Shown here: in pieces, positions 17,678 through 25,874 of the stretch
Numbering within the stretch: position 1 is the first letter of the stretch
Layout of the letters: each line of letters starts with the position of its first letter
Assembly: GCA_002753565.1 (NCBI GenBank)
Contig: PEAM01000009.1
Coordinates: forward strand, 1 to 64,000
DNA from: Magnetococcales bacterium
GTDB taxonomy: Bacteria > Pseudomonadota > Magnetococcia > Magnetococcales > JADFYX01
Length of the DNA stretch: 64,000 nucleotides
Direction of reading: 5' to 3'
The notes under the pieces: model-generated
What the model was told of the DNA's origin: nothing
The model's database searches: none
The model's input: only the letters and a program-made list of their open reading frames with translations
Made by a program: the position numbers and the translations under genes

Positions 17678-18746
17678 TCATGGTGGCGGCATACGACAGG
17701 CAGCAATCAATTCTGGACTGCCTCCAGACTCCTGGCTGGATGTTTCAACTGGAATCAATCCCCATGGTTGGCGTGTTCCGGCTGTTCCTGGATCGTCTTG
17801 GTTGCGTCTGCCGGAGGAGGGGGATGGGTTGGAGGCATCGGCCAAAATCTACTACAAAAGCGACCATTTGCTGCCTGTGGCAGGCTCTCAAGCGGCTATT
17901 CAGGCTCTCTCTCGTTTAACGGAAAACTTTCGGGTGGCGGTCTTGTCGCCGACCTATGCTGAACATGCCCATGCCTGGGGAATGCGAGATAATCATCAGG
18001 CAAGGCTGCTCTTCGCCCCAACACCTAAACATCGAGTTGATCAGCTCTCTCTCTCCAAATTGGAGGATACCCTGGAGCTCTATAATGTGGTTGTTGTGGT
18101 TAACCCCAACAACCCGACTGGTCGAGTGCTCTCCAAAGAGAAGCTACGCCGCTGGCACCTCCGGATGATGACATCTGGTCGGGCTTTGGGAGAGCCAAGA
18201 TGGTTGATTGTGGATGAGGCTTTTATGGATTCGACCCCGGAAGGGAGCGTGATCTCGGATGTAGGAGAGCCGGGATTGATCGTCTTGCGTTCGTTGGGCA
18301 AGTTTTTTGGCCTGGCTGGAGCACGGGTTGGTTTTATTTTTGCTTGGCCAGAGCTGCTGCAGAGCATTCAGGAGCTGTTGGGGCCCTGGCCCATAGCCGG
18401 TCCTTCCCGTTGGGTTGCTCGCCTTGCCCTGGACGATGTGGGGTGGCAAAAGAGTACCCGGAGCCAACTGCTACAACAGCGGGACCGTCTCCGGGCACTC
18501 CTCAGCCAGTATGGGCTGGACCCCACGGGTGGCACGACGCTGTTCCAGTGGGTTGAACGGTCCCGGAGCCAAGAGATGGCGGATCTCTTTCAGGACAGAG
18601 GGGTTCTGATCAGACATTTCAAGACCTTGGGCGGTATCCGTTTTGGGCTGCCGGGTGAGGAGTCTGAGTGGGTGCGTCTGGAGGCCTCTCTCTCTAAAAT
18701 TCAATCCCTCGTCCAGCTGGAATCCCCTGCTCAAAAGCGTGTTTGA
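17670..18746 (+). CDS. cobD: L-threonine-O-3-phosphate decarboxylase
   Basis: This 358-aa PLP enzyme of aminotransferase fold type I makes (R)-1-amino-2-propanol phosphate for the cobalamin arm (also called CobC in the aerobic-pathway naming). It starts at TTG (17670) with the typical N-terminus MLNHGG; GGGAG lies nine to ten bases upstream. Key motifs are STGINPHGW, NPNNPTGRV, IVDEAFMD, and the PLP lysine in SLGKFFGLAG. It overlaps cbiB by eight bases. Its 3' end overlaps the convergent cobO by 53 bases. Confidence 0.93.
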   Translation: MLNHGGGIRQAAINSGLPPDSWLDVSTGINPHGWRVPAVPGSSWLRLPEEGDGLEASAKIYYKSDHLLPVAGSQAAIQALSRLTENFRVAVLSPTYAEHAHAWGMRDNHQARLLFAPTPKHRVDQLSLSKLEDTLELYNVVVVVNPNNPTGRVLSKEKLRRWHLRMMTSGRALGEPRWLIVDEAFMDSTPEGSVISDVGEPGLIVLRSLGKFFGLAGARVGFIFAWPELLQSIQELLGPWPIAGPSRWVARLALDDVGWQKSTRSQLLQQRDRLRALLSQYGLDPTGGTTLFQWVERSRSQEMADLFQDRGVLIRHFKTLGGIRFGLPGEESEWVRLEASLSKIQSLVQLESPAQKRV

Positions 18747-19257
18747 CCACCCCCATCTCGGTCACGGTATCGGCTACGTCTATGACCTCTGGCAGGGCAT
18801 CCCGCCCGGTTAAGATCAGGTGGGTGCGGGTTGGCTTCTCTTTTTGAATAAAGGTGGCAATCTCCTCGCCGCTGATCCAGCCATAGCTGGCGGCATAGTT
18901 GATCTCATCCAACACCACCAGATCAAATTGGTCGGAGCGGATTTTTTCTTGGCTGAAAGCCCAGATTTTCTGGTTGTTGCTTTTATCTTTTTCCGGGTCT
19001 TTGGTTACCCAGGTAAAGCCATCTCCCAAACAGTGCCATTCAACGCCAGGCAATGTTTCGGCTGCCATCTGTTCCCCCGTTTTTCGGGACTCTTTCTTAA
19101 TAAATTGGATCACACATACCCGGTAGTTCCATCCGGCTGCCCGAAGGACCATGCCAAAGGCGCTGGAGGACTTTCCTTTGCCGGGCCCGGTTAATACCAC
19201 CACCCGTCCTGGACGTTGAGACTGTTTGGTCTGCTGGTTTTTTGTGCGCTCTTCCAT
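18694..19257 (-). CDS. cobO: Cob(I)alamin adenosyltransferase, BtuR/CobO type
   Basis: This is a 187-aa cytoplasmic enzyme that adenosylates cob(I)alamin or cobinamide with ATP. The Walker-like P-loop TGPGKGKSSSAFGM is near residue 25, followed by VIQFIKK, WVTKDPEKD, LVVLDEINYA and LILTGRDAL, the standard BtuR motifs. I chose the ATG at 19257 (MEERTKNQQT), which has GAAGG ten bases upstream and gives a normal length. It is transcribed against the rest of the cluster: convergent with cobD (53-base overlap) and divergent from cobU across a 95-base promoter region. Confidence 0.95.
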   Translation of the reverse strand: MEERTKNQQTKQSQRPGRVVVLTGPGKGKSSSAFGMVLRAAGWNYRVCVIQFIKKESRKTGEQMAAETLPGVEWHCLGDGFTWVTKDPEKDKSNNQKIWAFSQEKIRSDQFDLVVLDEINYAASYGWISGEEIATFIQKEKPTRTHLILTGRDALPEVIDVADTVTEMGVVKHAFEQGIPAGRGIEF

Positions 19258-19352
19258 AGTGAAGGAACCTTCAAGGGGTTGTAGGTTGGTTGGGAGCATG
19301 GTATCTGAATAAAGAGTGTGGATGAAAATACAAGGAAGGGTGGGATCAATCA

Positions 19353-19874
19353 ATGGTGTTGGAACTCATTTTAGGCGGCGCCCGGTCGGGAAAGAGCCGT
19401 CTGGCGGAAGAGAAGGCTCGCCTGTCGGCGCTGGAGGTTACCTATGTCGCAACGGGTCAGGCCAGGGATGAGGAAATGGCGCAACGGATTGCTCTGCATA
19501 AAAAAAACCGGCCTGGCCATTGGGGCTTGGTCGAAGAGCCGCTCTTTTTGGCCGATGCGCTCAAGCATAACCAGCAGGAGGGCCGGTTGCTTCTGGTGGA
19601 TTGTCTGACTTTGTGGTTGAGCAACCATCTGTTGGATGGGTCGGGTTATCAACGTTGGCAACAAGAGAAAAGAGCGCTGCTGGATTTTTTACCCCATGGG
19701 ATCTCTCCGACTATTCTTGTCAGCAACGAAACAGGGTTGGGGGTGGTGCCCATGGGGGAGTTGAATCGGTTATTTGTTGATGAGGCGGGTTGGCTGCATC
19801 AGGATCTGGCCAGCTTATCCGATCGGGTTACCCTGACAGTGGCAGGATTACCTTTAGTATTAAAAGGAGAATAG
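19353..19874 (+). CDS. cobU: Adenosylcobinamide kinase/guanylyltransferase
   Basis: This 173-aa bifunctional enzyme (CobU/CobP) phosphorylates adenosylcobinamide and transfers GMP to give adenosyl-GDP-cobinamide. Visible are the P-loop GGARSGKS (residues about 8-15), YVATGQARDEEM, the catalytic-histidine region RIALHKKNRPGHW, VDCLTLWLSN and VSNETGLGVVPM. The length is normal. It is one base from cobT and probably co-transcribed with cobT, cobC and cobS. Confidence 0.95.
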   Translation: MVLELILGGARSGKSRLAEEKARLSALEVTYVATGQARDEEMAQRIALHKKNRPGHWGLVEEPLFLADALKHNQQEGRLLLVDCLTLWLSNHLLDGSGYQRWQQEKRALLDFLPHGISPTILVSNETGLGVVPMGELNRLFVDEAGWLHQDLASLSDRVTLTVAGLPLVLKGE

Positions 19875-19875
19875 T

Positions 19876-20925
19876 ATGGGAATAGACTGGCTGAACGGGC
19901 CTCTGGCCAAACCTTCATCTCTGCACCGGGAGGAAGCTCTGGTCCGGCAGGGTCAATTGACCAAGCCTCCTGGCTCTTTGGGTGCACTGGAAAATATTGC
20001 GGTGTCGTTCTGTGGTTGGCAGGCTAGCGCAACACCGGAGGTAGATCCGGTTCATATTGTGGTATTTGCTGCCGATCATGGTGTGGTGTCGGCGGGAGTT
20101 TCGGCTTTTCCCCAGTCGGTGACGGTGGAGATGGTTAAAAATTTTTCCAATGGTGGGGCGGCAATCAGCGTCTTGGCTGACCATCTTCAGGCTCGACTGG
20201 AGGTGGTGGATGTGGGTTGTGTTACCGATCCGGGACCTCTGGCGGCTGTTGTCTCTGCTCGGGTCTCCAACGGCACGGCAGACATGAGTCGTGGAGCGGC
20301 CATGGATGATGACCAGTTGGCTGCGGCATTAACGGTTGGGCGAAAGGCGGCGTTGCGTGGGGTGGAGTCCGGGGCAAAACTGATGATTGGGGGCGAGATG
20401 GGCATTGGCAATACGACAGCCGCTGCGGCGGTGGGCTCTGTCTTGACCGGTCTAACCCCCACATTGATGGCTGGGCCGGGCACCGGTTTAAATGCGGCGG
20501 GGGTCTCCCATAAGGCTACCATTATTCAACAGGCGTTGGTGATGAACAGACCGGAGAGAGAGAACCCTCTGGATGTTCTGAAAAAAGTCGGTGGGTTCGA
20601 GCTGGCTGCTTTGGTTGGCTTCTACATCACCTCGGCTCAGCAGGGCATACCCCTTCTTGTCGATGGTTTTATTGCTACCAGTGCGGCGTTGGCGGCGGTG
20701 CGATTGCGACCCGAATTGATCGACTGGATGCTCTTTGCCCACCTTTCAGAAGAGCCGGGGCATGCGGCCTTGTTGGCTGCAATGGATGCACAAGCTCTGA
20801 TCGATCTGGAGATGCGGCTTGGTGAGGGGAGTGGGGGGGCCATTGCGGTGCCTCTCTTACGGATGGCCTGCACCCTCCACAGTCAAATGGCAACGTTTTC
20901 CCAAGCGGGTGTTTCTGAAGGATGA
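19876..20925 (+). CDS. cobT: Nicotinate-nucleotide:dimethylbenzimidazole phosphoribosyltransferase
   Basis: This is a 349-aa enzyme that makes alpha-ribazole phosphate from nicotinate mononucleotide and the lower-ligand base. Motifs include LTKPPGSLGALE near the N-terminus, VFAADHGVVSAGVSAFP, NFSNGGAAI, GEMGIGNTTAAAA, PGTGL, and the C-terminal catalytic glutamate in RLGEGSGGAIA. The length fits the family. It lies between cobU (one-base gap) and cobC (ATGA overlap). Confidence 0.96.
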   Translation: MGIDWLNGPLAKPSSLHREEALVRQGQLTKPPGSLGALENIAVSFCGWQASATPEVDPVHIVVFAADHGVVSAGVSAFPQSVTVEMVKNFSNGGAAISVLADHLQARLEVVDVGCVTDPGPLAAVVSARVSNGTADMSRGAAMDDDQLAAALTVGRKAALRGVESGAKLMIGGEMGIGNTTAAAAVGSVLTGLTPTLMAGPGTGLNAAGVSHKATIIQQALVMNRPERENPLDVLKKVGGFELAALVGFYITSAQQGIPLLVDGFIATSAALAAVRLRPELIDWMLFAHLSEEPGHAALLAAMDAQALIDLEMRLGEGSGGAIAVPLLRMACTLHSQMATFSQAGVSEG

Positions 20926-21560
20926 CGCTTCCGGATGCCTCTCTCAACCCCTTGGTGGGGGTGGTGGATCTGTTGCGACATGGAAAGGTGCAGGGGGGGG
21001 CCTGTTTTCGAGGGTCAACCGATGACCCACTCACCGTTGAAGGGTGGCAAACCATGGAGCGAGCTGCCAACGCCCTGTCTCCGCCTTGGCAGCAGATCAC
21101 CTCTTCCCCTTTGTTGCGCTGTCGGTTGCTAGCCGAGACCCTCTCTAGGAAACACGCCACTGCCCTACAGGTGGAAGCCGGTTTTAGAGAGATCTGTTTT
21201 GGTGAGTGGGAGGGGCGGCGGGCCGATGAAATTCTTGCCTCTGATGGCAAACGTCTGACACAGTTTTGGCAAGATCCCGAACGCTACTCTCCCCCAGGGG
21301 GAGAAACCATGGCTGACTTTAAAAAAAGGGTGCTCAGAGCATGGTACACCTTGATTGACGGTGTGGATGGCACCCATCAACTGCTTATTACCCATGGGGG
21401 GGTTGTTCGGGTGATTTTGGCCGATCTGTTGGGTCTATCCATGATGGCAACCTTTGCTCTCGAACTGCCTTGGGCCTCAGTTACCCGCATCCATCTTGTG
21501 CGATCGTTGCACGACCCCTTGTTAACACCACAGCTGGCCTTTCTTGGGGAGGTGGGGTGA
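20922..21560 (+). CDS. cobC: Histidine phosphatase, probable alpha-ribazole phosphatase
   Basis: This is a 212-aa histidine-acid phosphatase superfamily protein. The catalytic motif LLRHGK is near residue 18, the ICFGEWEGR motif near 90, and the second catalytic histidine in ITHGGVVR near 155. Members inside cob clusters remove phosphate from alpha-ribazole-5'-phosphate or adenosylcobalamin-5'-phosphate. The ATGA overlap with cobT and GTGA overlap with cobS support that role over a phosphoglycerate mutase function. Confidence 0.88.
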   Translation: MTLPDASLNPLVGVVDLLRHGKVQGGACFRGSTDDPLTVEGWQTMERAANALSPPWQQITSSPLLRCRLLAETLSRKHATALQVEAGFREICFGEWEGRRADEILASDGKRLTQFWQDPERYSPPGGETMADFKKRVLRAWYTLIDGVDGTHQLLITHGGVVRVILADLLGLSMMATFALELPWASVTRIHLVRSLHDPLLTPQLAFLGEVG

Positions 21561-22300
21561 TCACTCCCCTTGTTTTGGCCTTTAGTCTGTTGACCAAAAT
21601 TCCCATGCCCATGGTTGCCAACCCCCCTGCCAGAGAGGTGGGTATTTCCACCCTCTACTATCCGCTGGTCGGCGTGGTGATTGGTCTGGTGTTGAGTGGT
21701 ATGGCCTGGGGTATGGATGGTCTCTCCCTCCCTTTGCACTCTGTCTTGGTTTTAATTTTTTGGGTCTGGTTGACGGGGGGGCTGCATCTGGATGGTCTGG
21801 CTGATTCGGCCGATGGCTGGATTGGTGGCATGGGGAGTCGGGAGAAAACCCTTGCCATTATGAAAGATCCCCAAAGCGGACCAGGGGCTGTGGTGGTGGT
21901 TGTTCTTCTGCTTTTGCTTAAGGTAGCCGCCCTTCATGCTCTACTGGCGCAGGGAAGAGGAGGGGAGTTGCTGTGGTTGGTTCCGCTGTTTGGTCGCTTC
22001 TCCATGGTTTTTCTGCTCTTGACCCTTCCCTATGTGCGTCAGCAGGGGATGGGGGCCGTAGTGGCAGCCCACCTTCCTGCAAGGGGCGGGTGGATGGTGC
22101 TGACTTTCTGGGCCGCCCTCTCCATCTGGTGGTGGCCGGGTGGTGTGGTGGCGTGGGGGTTGGGTCTTGGTTTTCTTCTGCACTTCAGGAAAAAGGTAAA
22201 ACAGCGTTTGGGTGGTATCACAGGTGACCTGCTTGGTGCAGGGTGTGAACTATCCGAAGCTGTTTTTTTACTGTTTCTCTGTTTTTTCAATACACCATAG
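21557..22300 (+). CDS. cobS: Adenosylcobinamide-GDP ribazoletransferase
   Basis: This 247-aa multi-pass membrane enzyme joins adenosyl-GDP-cobinamide and alpha-ribazole (phosphate) to finish cobalamin. The signature GGLHLDGLADSADGWIGG lies near residues 65-85, with KDPQSGPGAV after it. The start is GTG at 21557, overlapping the cobC stop as GTGA with GGGGAGG upstream. It ends 17 bases from the convergent ctaB; a short inverted repeat (GTCTGA/TCAGAC) around 22306-22323 may serve both genes. Confidence 0.94.
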   Translation: MITPLVLAFSLLTKIPMPMVANPPAREVGISTLYYPLVGVVIGLVLSGMAWGMDGLSLPLHSVLVLIFWVWLTGGLHLDGLADSADGWIGGMGSREKTLAIMKDPQSGPGAVVVVVLLLLLKVAALHALLAQGRGGELLWLVPLFGRFSMVFLLLTLPYVRQQGMGAVVAAHLPARGGWMVLTFWAALSIWWWPGGVVAWGLGLGFLLHFRKKVKQRLGGITGDLLGAGCELSEAVFLLFLCFFNTP

Positions 22301-22317
22301 GGTTGGTCTGAAATAAG

Positions 22318-23184
22318 TCAGACAAAGAAAAGACCATCCACCGAGGCTCCGACGACCAAGAGTCCCAGTTGCACCAACGAGGCGTAGAAGCTCCCCATGG
22401 CGTTGGTTGGCAGGGGGTTTCGGAGTAGCAGAATGCTGCGGTAGAGGAAAAAAAGCCCCCCAGCCATGGCCCCAAGCAGATAGACCCAACCCAACCCAAA
22501 GAAAGCCGGAAGCATAGAGGCCAGCACCAGCAAGAGTGTGTTGGCAACGACCGCTTGGGCCGCCCGCTCTTTACCGGCAACAACCGGCAACATGGGGATG
22601 CCAACAGCCAGGTATTCATCTCGGATGGCAATGGCGAGGCTCCAGAAATGGGGAGGTGTCCAGAGAAAAAGAATGAAAGCCAACGACAGTGCCAAGGGGT
22701 TTAAGGTTGGCTCAACCGCAGCGGTTCCTGCCAAAACAGCAAAGCTGCCAGCCAAGCCGCCAATCACAATATTCATCCAGGTCCGTCGCTTGAGCCAGAC
22801 GGTATAAACAACTCCATAGAAAAAGGCCCCCAAAAAGACAAAAAGAGCCGACAAAGGGTTGACGACCACCCCAACAACAAGGCAGGGAATAATCAAGAGT
22901 GTGGCAAAAAAAAGCAGCCACCAAGGAGAGTGGGGGAGCGTGCCCAGAACAAAGGGGCGATTTTTGGTGCGCTCCATGCGGGCGTCGATATCATAATCGA
23001 AGTAGTGGTTCAGGCCACCAGCAGCACCGGCAGCCAGAAGGACGGCAACCAGAAGAAGGGTCAGCGACTCCATATCAAGGGAGGGGCCAGGGGTGGCTGC
23101 TACTCCCATGGCGGTAGTCACCATCATGGCGACGCCGATACGAAGTTTGAAGAGCACCAAAAGCTGTTTTAACACACTAAACAT
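22318..23184 (-). CDS. ctaB: Heme O synthase (protoheme IX farnesyltransferase)
   Basis: This 288-aa UbiA-type prenyltransferase with about nine helices adds a farnesyl group to heme B to make heme O, the precursor of heme A for aa3 oxidase. The active-site motif NHYFDYDIDARMERTKNRP (first Asp-rich region) and the YTVWLKRRTWMNIVIGG segment are diagnostic. The ATG at 23184 has AGGAG about ten bases upstream. It is on the same strand as the aa3 operon but separated from it by 1.1 kb. The upstream gap 23185-23549 holds no gene; AT-rich stretches there may be its promoter. Confidence 0.95.
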   Translation of the reverse strand: MFSVLKQLLVLFKLRIGVAMMVTTAMGVAATPGPSLDMESLTLLLVAVLLAAGAAGGLNHYFDYDIDARMERTKNRPFVLGTLPHSPWWLLFFATLLIIPCLVVGVVVNPLSALFVFLGAFFYGVVYTVWLKRRTWMNIVIGGLAGSFAVLAGTAAVEPTLNPLALSLAFILFLWTPPHFWSLAIAIRDEYLAVGIPMLPVVAGKERAAQAVVANTLLLVLASMLPAFFGLGWVYLLGAMAGGLFFLYRSILLLRNPLPTNAMGSFYASLVQLGLLVVGASVDGLFFV

Positions 23185-23536
23185 GTGGTTGAACGACTCC
23201 TGAAAAGGTCAGACAAAAAAGTGTGTTGGAAAAAGTTACTTGGGTGCATGGAAAAGCAGCATGGAGACCGGCTTCTCACTGGTATGATTTACAAGAGAAA
23301 AAAGTAAAAGGAAGCCCTCTTCTGCTCTCTGTCCCTTATTAAAAGGTTGCAATTTGAGTGACCAGCCAAAGAAAACCATACTGAGCTTTCAAGAAGAAGT
23401 AAATTACAATTTTTTTCTACAATAATCAAGGTGAACTCTCCGTTAAATCACTCCTTTTTGCTGGTTTTCCGGCCCACTCCTCTGTCCCTTTAGCCTGGGA
23501 GCGGCCGTTGGTCGTCACGGCATGATTTAAGTGATT

Positions 23537-23556
23537 GGTTTGACAGGTGTCAAACC
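23537..23556. promoter_or_regulatory. Perfect 20-bp palindrome
   Basis: GGTTTGACA and TGTCAAACC are separated by GG. It overlaps the stop codon of the 101-codon frame at 23550-23855. There is no T-run after it, so it is more operator-like than terminator-like. It lies upstream of ctaB. Confidence 0.5.
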
Positions 23557-23855
23557 CTGTTTTCTGAGTCGTCCGACAGTATCGTAGGTTTCACACCTTT
23601 TTTTCGAGAATACCCCCATGTTTCTCCTTTTATGATACAGGGGGAAAAACCTTCCGGGGCGCCATTTTTTTCAGCAACCAGTCGTGCAAAATAGCCATGC
23701 TGCCCCACCACCACATCCCAAACAATCCACATCCCCACCTTTCCCAGAATAAACTGACGAGTGCCCTGATGGATTGTCAGATAGGGTTTGTCCACCTCAG
23801 AAGGTGTCGCAACATACACGTTGATCTTCTTGGGTCTACTCTTTGAATCATTCAC
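23550..23855 (-). CDS. Hypothetical small protein
   Basis: This frame of 101 aa starts at GTG (23855), with GGGAG seven bases upstream. Composition is protein-like in the first 80 residues (KINVYVATPSEVDKPYL, then WIVWDVVVGQHGYFARLV); the last 20 are basic and less convincing. The start overlaps the stop of an upstream frame at 23848-24048. I do not recognise a family. It may be one half of a decayed or frameshifted gene. Confidence 0.4.
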   Translation of the reverse strand: MNDSKSRPKKINVYVATPSEVDKPYLTIHQGTRQFILGKVGMWIVWDVVVGQHGYFARLVAEKNGAPEGFSPCIIKGETWGYSRKKGVKPTILSDDSENRV

Positions 23856-24048
23856 AAGCCAACTCCCGTTTAGGGTGAATCACTCCAGCACAAACGGGAG
23901 AATAGAGGGTGTTCGGGGTGGAACACAGATGCAGGAGTTCCCATGTTACATGGCTGATTGATGATTCTATCAGAAGGGTGAATGGCTCTTTATCCACATC
24001 AGCATAAAAGAATAAGAGGGATCGTGAACCTGGCCGAGAGGCGGACAC
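23848..24048 (-). CDS. Short frame upstream of hypothetical gene
   Basis: These 66 codons from GTG (24048) read as a plausible protein (LLFFYADVDKEPFTLLIESS, later LHLCSTPNTLYSPVC). The reading frame stays open for about 30 more codons upstream to near 24150 but has no better start, and no ribosome-binding site precedes the GTG. Its end overlaps the GTG of the next frame, which suggests coupling or a single broken gene. Low confidence. Confidence 0.28.
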   Translation of the reverse strand: MSASRPGSRSLLFFYADVDKEPFTLLIESSISHVTWELLHLCSTPNTLYSPVCAGVIHPKRELACE

Positions 24049-24094
24049 CCAGTCGCAGATAAGATTCCCCGAGCAGGTGGGTCGTTGGTCCCAT

Positions 24095-24133
24095 AAAAAC
24101 GGCCCGGCAGGAAAGTTTACACCTGTCGGGCCG
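24095..24133 (-). terminator. Terminator after the aa3 oxidase operon
   Basis: CGGCCCG pairs with CGGGCCG (24100-24106 with 24127-24133), extended by CAGG/CCTG across a small bulge. The minus-strand transcript then reads a U-run (complement of the A-run at 24095-24099). On the plus strand the hairpin is followed by GTTTTTA, so it may work both ways. Confidence 0.8.
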
Positions 24134-24166
24134 ATCTGTTTTTACGGTAGGTTATTCAGCTATTGA

Positions 24167-24280
24167 TCAAGGTCCATATTTGCTTACTTTGTAATAGATG
24201 GAAAGGTTGATGAGCAGAGCGAACAAAAACAGCAGCCCTCCTGCTATCCAGAGTTTCTTTTTGGGAACTTTATTTTCCAT
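24167..24280 (-). CDS. 37-aa membrane protein overlapping the ctaD 3' end
   Basis: ATG at 24280 opens a 37-codon frame (MENKVPKKKLWIAGG ... YYKVSKYGP) that ends at TGA 24167-24169, just before the operon terminator. It has a lysine-rich N-terminus, one hydrophobic helix (residues about 10-28) and a short polar tail. It overlaps the last 11 bases of ctaD in another frame, so it is probably translated by coupling. Size, single helix and position resemble the short oxidase-associated or assembly proteins found beside cytochrome c oxidase genes. The frame is seen directly; the role is inferred. Confidence 0.62.
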   Translation of the reverse strand: MENKVPKKKLWIAGGLLFLFALLINLSIYYKVSKYGP

Positions 24281-25874
24281 AGTCATAAGGGGTCCAATCT
24301 GAGGAGACCTCAACATCTTTCAGAAAATTACCAGGGCCAGGGGGATTGACCGTATGGGTCCACTCCAAGGATTTGGAACGCCAGGGATTATCGATAGAAA
24401 TTTCACCCTTCCAAGCGCTGTAAACCCAGTTGAAAATGGTCAAGCTCATTCCCGAGAGAATAAACAGCGCCCCAAACAGCGCCACCATGTGCCATATTTC
24501 GAACTGTGGAAACATCTCATAGTTCCAGTAGCGGCGAGGCATCCCTTCCACACCAATTTTAAAGAGCGGAATAAAGGTAAGGTTGACCCCAATAAAGTTA
24601 AGCCAGAAACCGATGGTGCCCAATTTTTCGTCGTACATTTTTCCTGTCATCTTCGGGAACCAATAATAGACACCGGCAAACACCGAGAAGGCAGCAAAAA
24701 TACCCATGATGTAATGGAAGTGGGCATGGACAAAAGAGGTTTCAGACAGATGCAGGGTCAAAGCCGTCAGTGCCAGGGGAATGCCGGTCAACCCACCCAC
24801 CAGAAAGAGAAAGAGACAGGAGATGGCATACTTCATGGGTAACTCAAAAGTAATGGCGCCCCGGTAGAGGGTTCCAAACAGGGAGACCGCCAGCAGACCA
24901 ACCGGAAGGGAGATCAGCAGTGTGCTGATCATCTGGCCGATACGAATCCAGTTGGGCATACCCGACACATAAAGATGGTGGACCCACACTTCACCCGAAA
25001 TAAGGACCACACCCCACATGCCACCGTATACAGCCGCTTTGTAGTTGAAAATGGGGTTTTTACTAAAGGTGGCGACAATCTCATATAGGATACCCAAAGC
25101 CGGCAGCAGGATAACGTAGACAGCCGGGTGAGAATAGAACCAGAACAGATTTTGATAGAGCAGTACATCACCACCCGCCGAGGGGTCGAAAAAGTGGGTG
25201 CCCAGATACTTATCAAACAGAAGCATGGTAACCGCAGCAGCCAAAACGGGTACAAACACAAGCTGGATGACAAACGCCGTGACAGTAGACCAGACAAACA
25301 TGCTAAGTTGGTTCCAGCCCATGCCCGGTGCCCGCATGTAGATGACGGTGACCAGAAAGTTGACCGCACCAAGAATAGAGGCAAAACCCAACAGATGAAC
25401 GGTAAAAACATAAAAAGCGGTATTCCCTCCGGTCAACAGAGAGTAGGGGGGGTAACCGGTCCACATGATATCCGGTGCATCTGGAATGACAAAGCCCAGC
25501 AGGGCAACAAAAATTCCGCTCAAAAAGAGCCAGACACTCAGGGCATTAATGCGGGGAAAAGCGACATCTCTTGCCCCGATCATAAGGGGTAGAAAATAGT
25601 TGGCCGCAAAGCCGGTCAGCCCCGGAATGAGAAAACCGAGAATCATGGCAGCCCCATGAAAATAGAGCCATTGGTTATACTGGTCACCTGCGGTAATGGC
25701 ATCGGACGCCAAAGTAGGGCCCAGGCTGGACTGTTCGATACGAATGAGAATGGCCATCAAGCCTGCCACACAGAAAGCAGCAATGGAGCCGATGAGATAC
25801 ATGATACCGATCCGTTTATGGTCGGTGGTAAATATCCATTCGCTTAATTTGAATTTTTCAGGGTGTGCGCTCAT
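24270..25874 (-). CDS. ctaD: Cytochrome c oxidase subunit I (aa3-type, A2 class)
   Basis: This 534-aa catalytic subunit has twelve helices and carries heme a, heme a3 and CuB. Visible ligands are the helix II histidine (LYFHGAAMI), the CuB histidine in FYSHPAVYV, the HH pair in EVWVHHLYV, and HAHFHY for heme a3 and heme a. Helix VI has YSHPAV in place of GHPEV: the proton-channel glutamate is missing and Tyr-Ser is present, the mark of the A2 class of heme-copper oxidases. It overlaps ctaC by four bases (ATGA). Confidence 0.97.
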   Translation of the reverse strand: MSAHPEKFKLSEWIFTTDHKRIGIMYLIGSIAAFCVAGLMAILIRIEQSSLGPTLASDAITAGDQYNQWLYFHGAAMILGFLIPGLTGFAANYFLPLMIGARDVAFPRINALSVWLFLSGIFVALLGFVIPDAPDIMWTGYPPYSLLTGGNTAFYVFTVHLLGFASILGAVNFLVTVIYMRAPGMGWNQLSMFVWSTVTAFVIQLVFVPVLAAAVTMLLFDKYLGTHFFDPSAGGDVLLYQNLFWFYSHPAVYVILLPALGILYEIVATFSKNPIFNYKAAVYGGMWGVVLISGEVWVHHLYVSGMPNWIRIGQMISTLLISLPVGLLAVSLFGTLYRGAITFELPMKYAISCLFLFLVGGLTGIPLALTALTLHLSETSFVHAHFHYIMGIFAAFSVFAGVYYWFPKMTGKMYDEKLGTIGFWLNFIGVNLTFIPLFKIGVEGMPRRYWNYEMFPQFEIWHMVALFGALFILSGMSLTIFNWVYSAWKGEISIDNPWRSKSLEWTHTVNPPGPGNFLKDVEVSSDWTPYDYGK

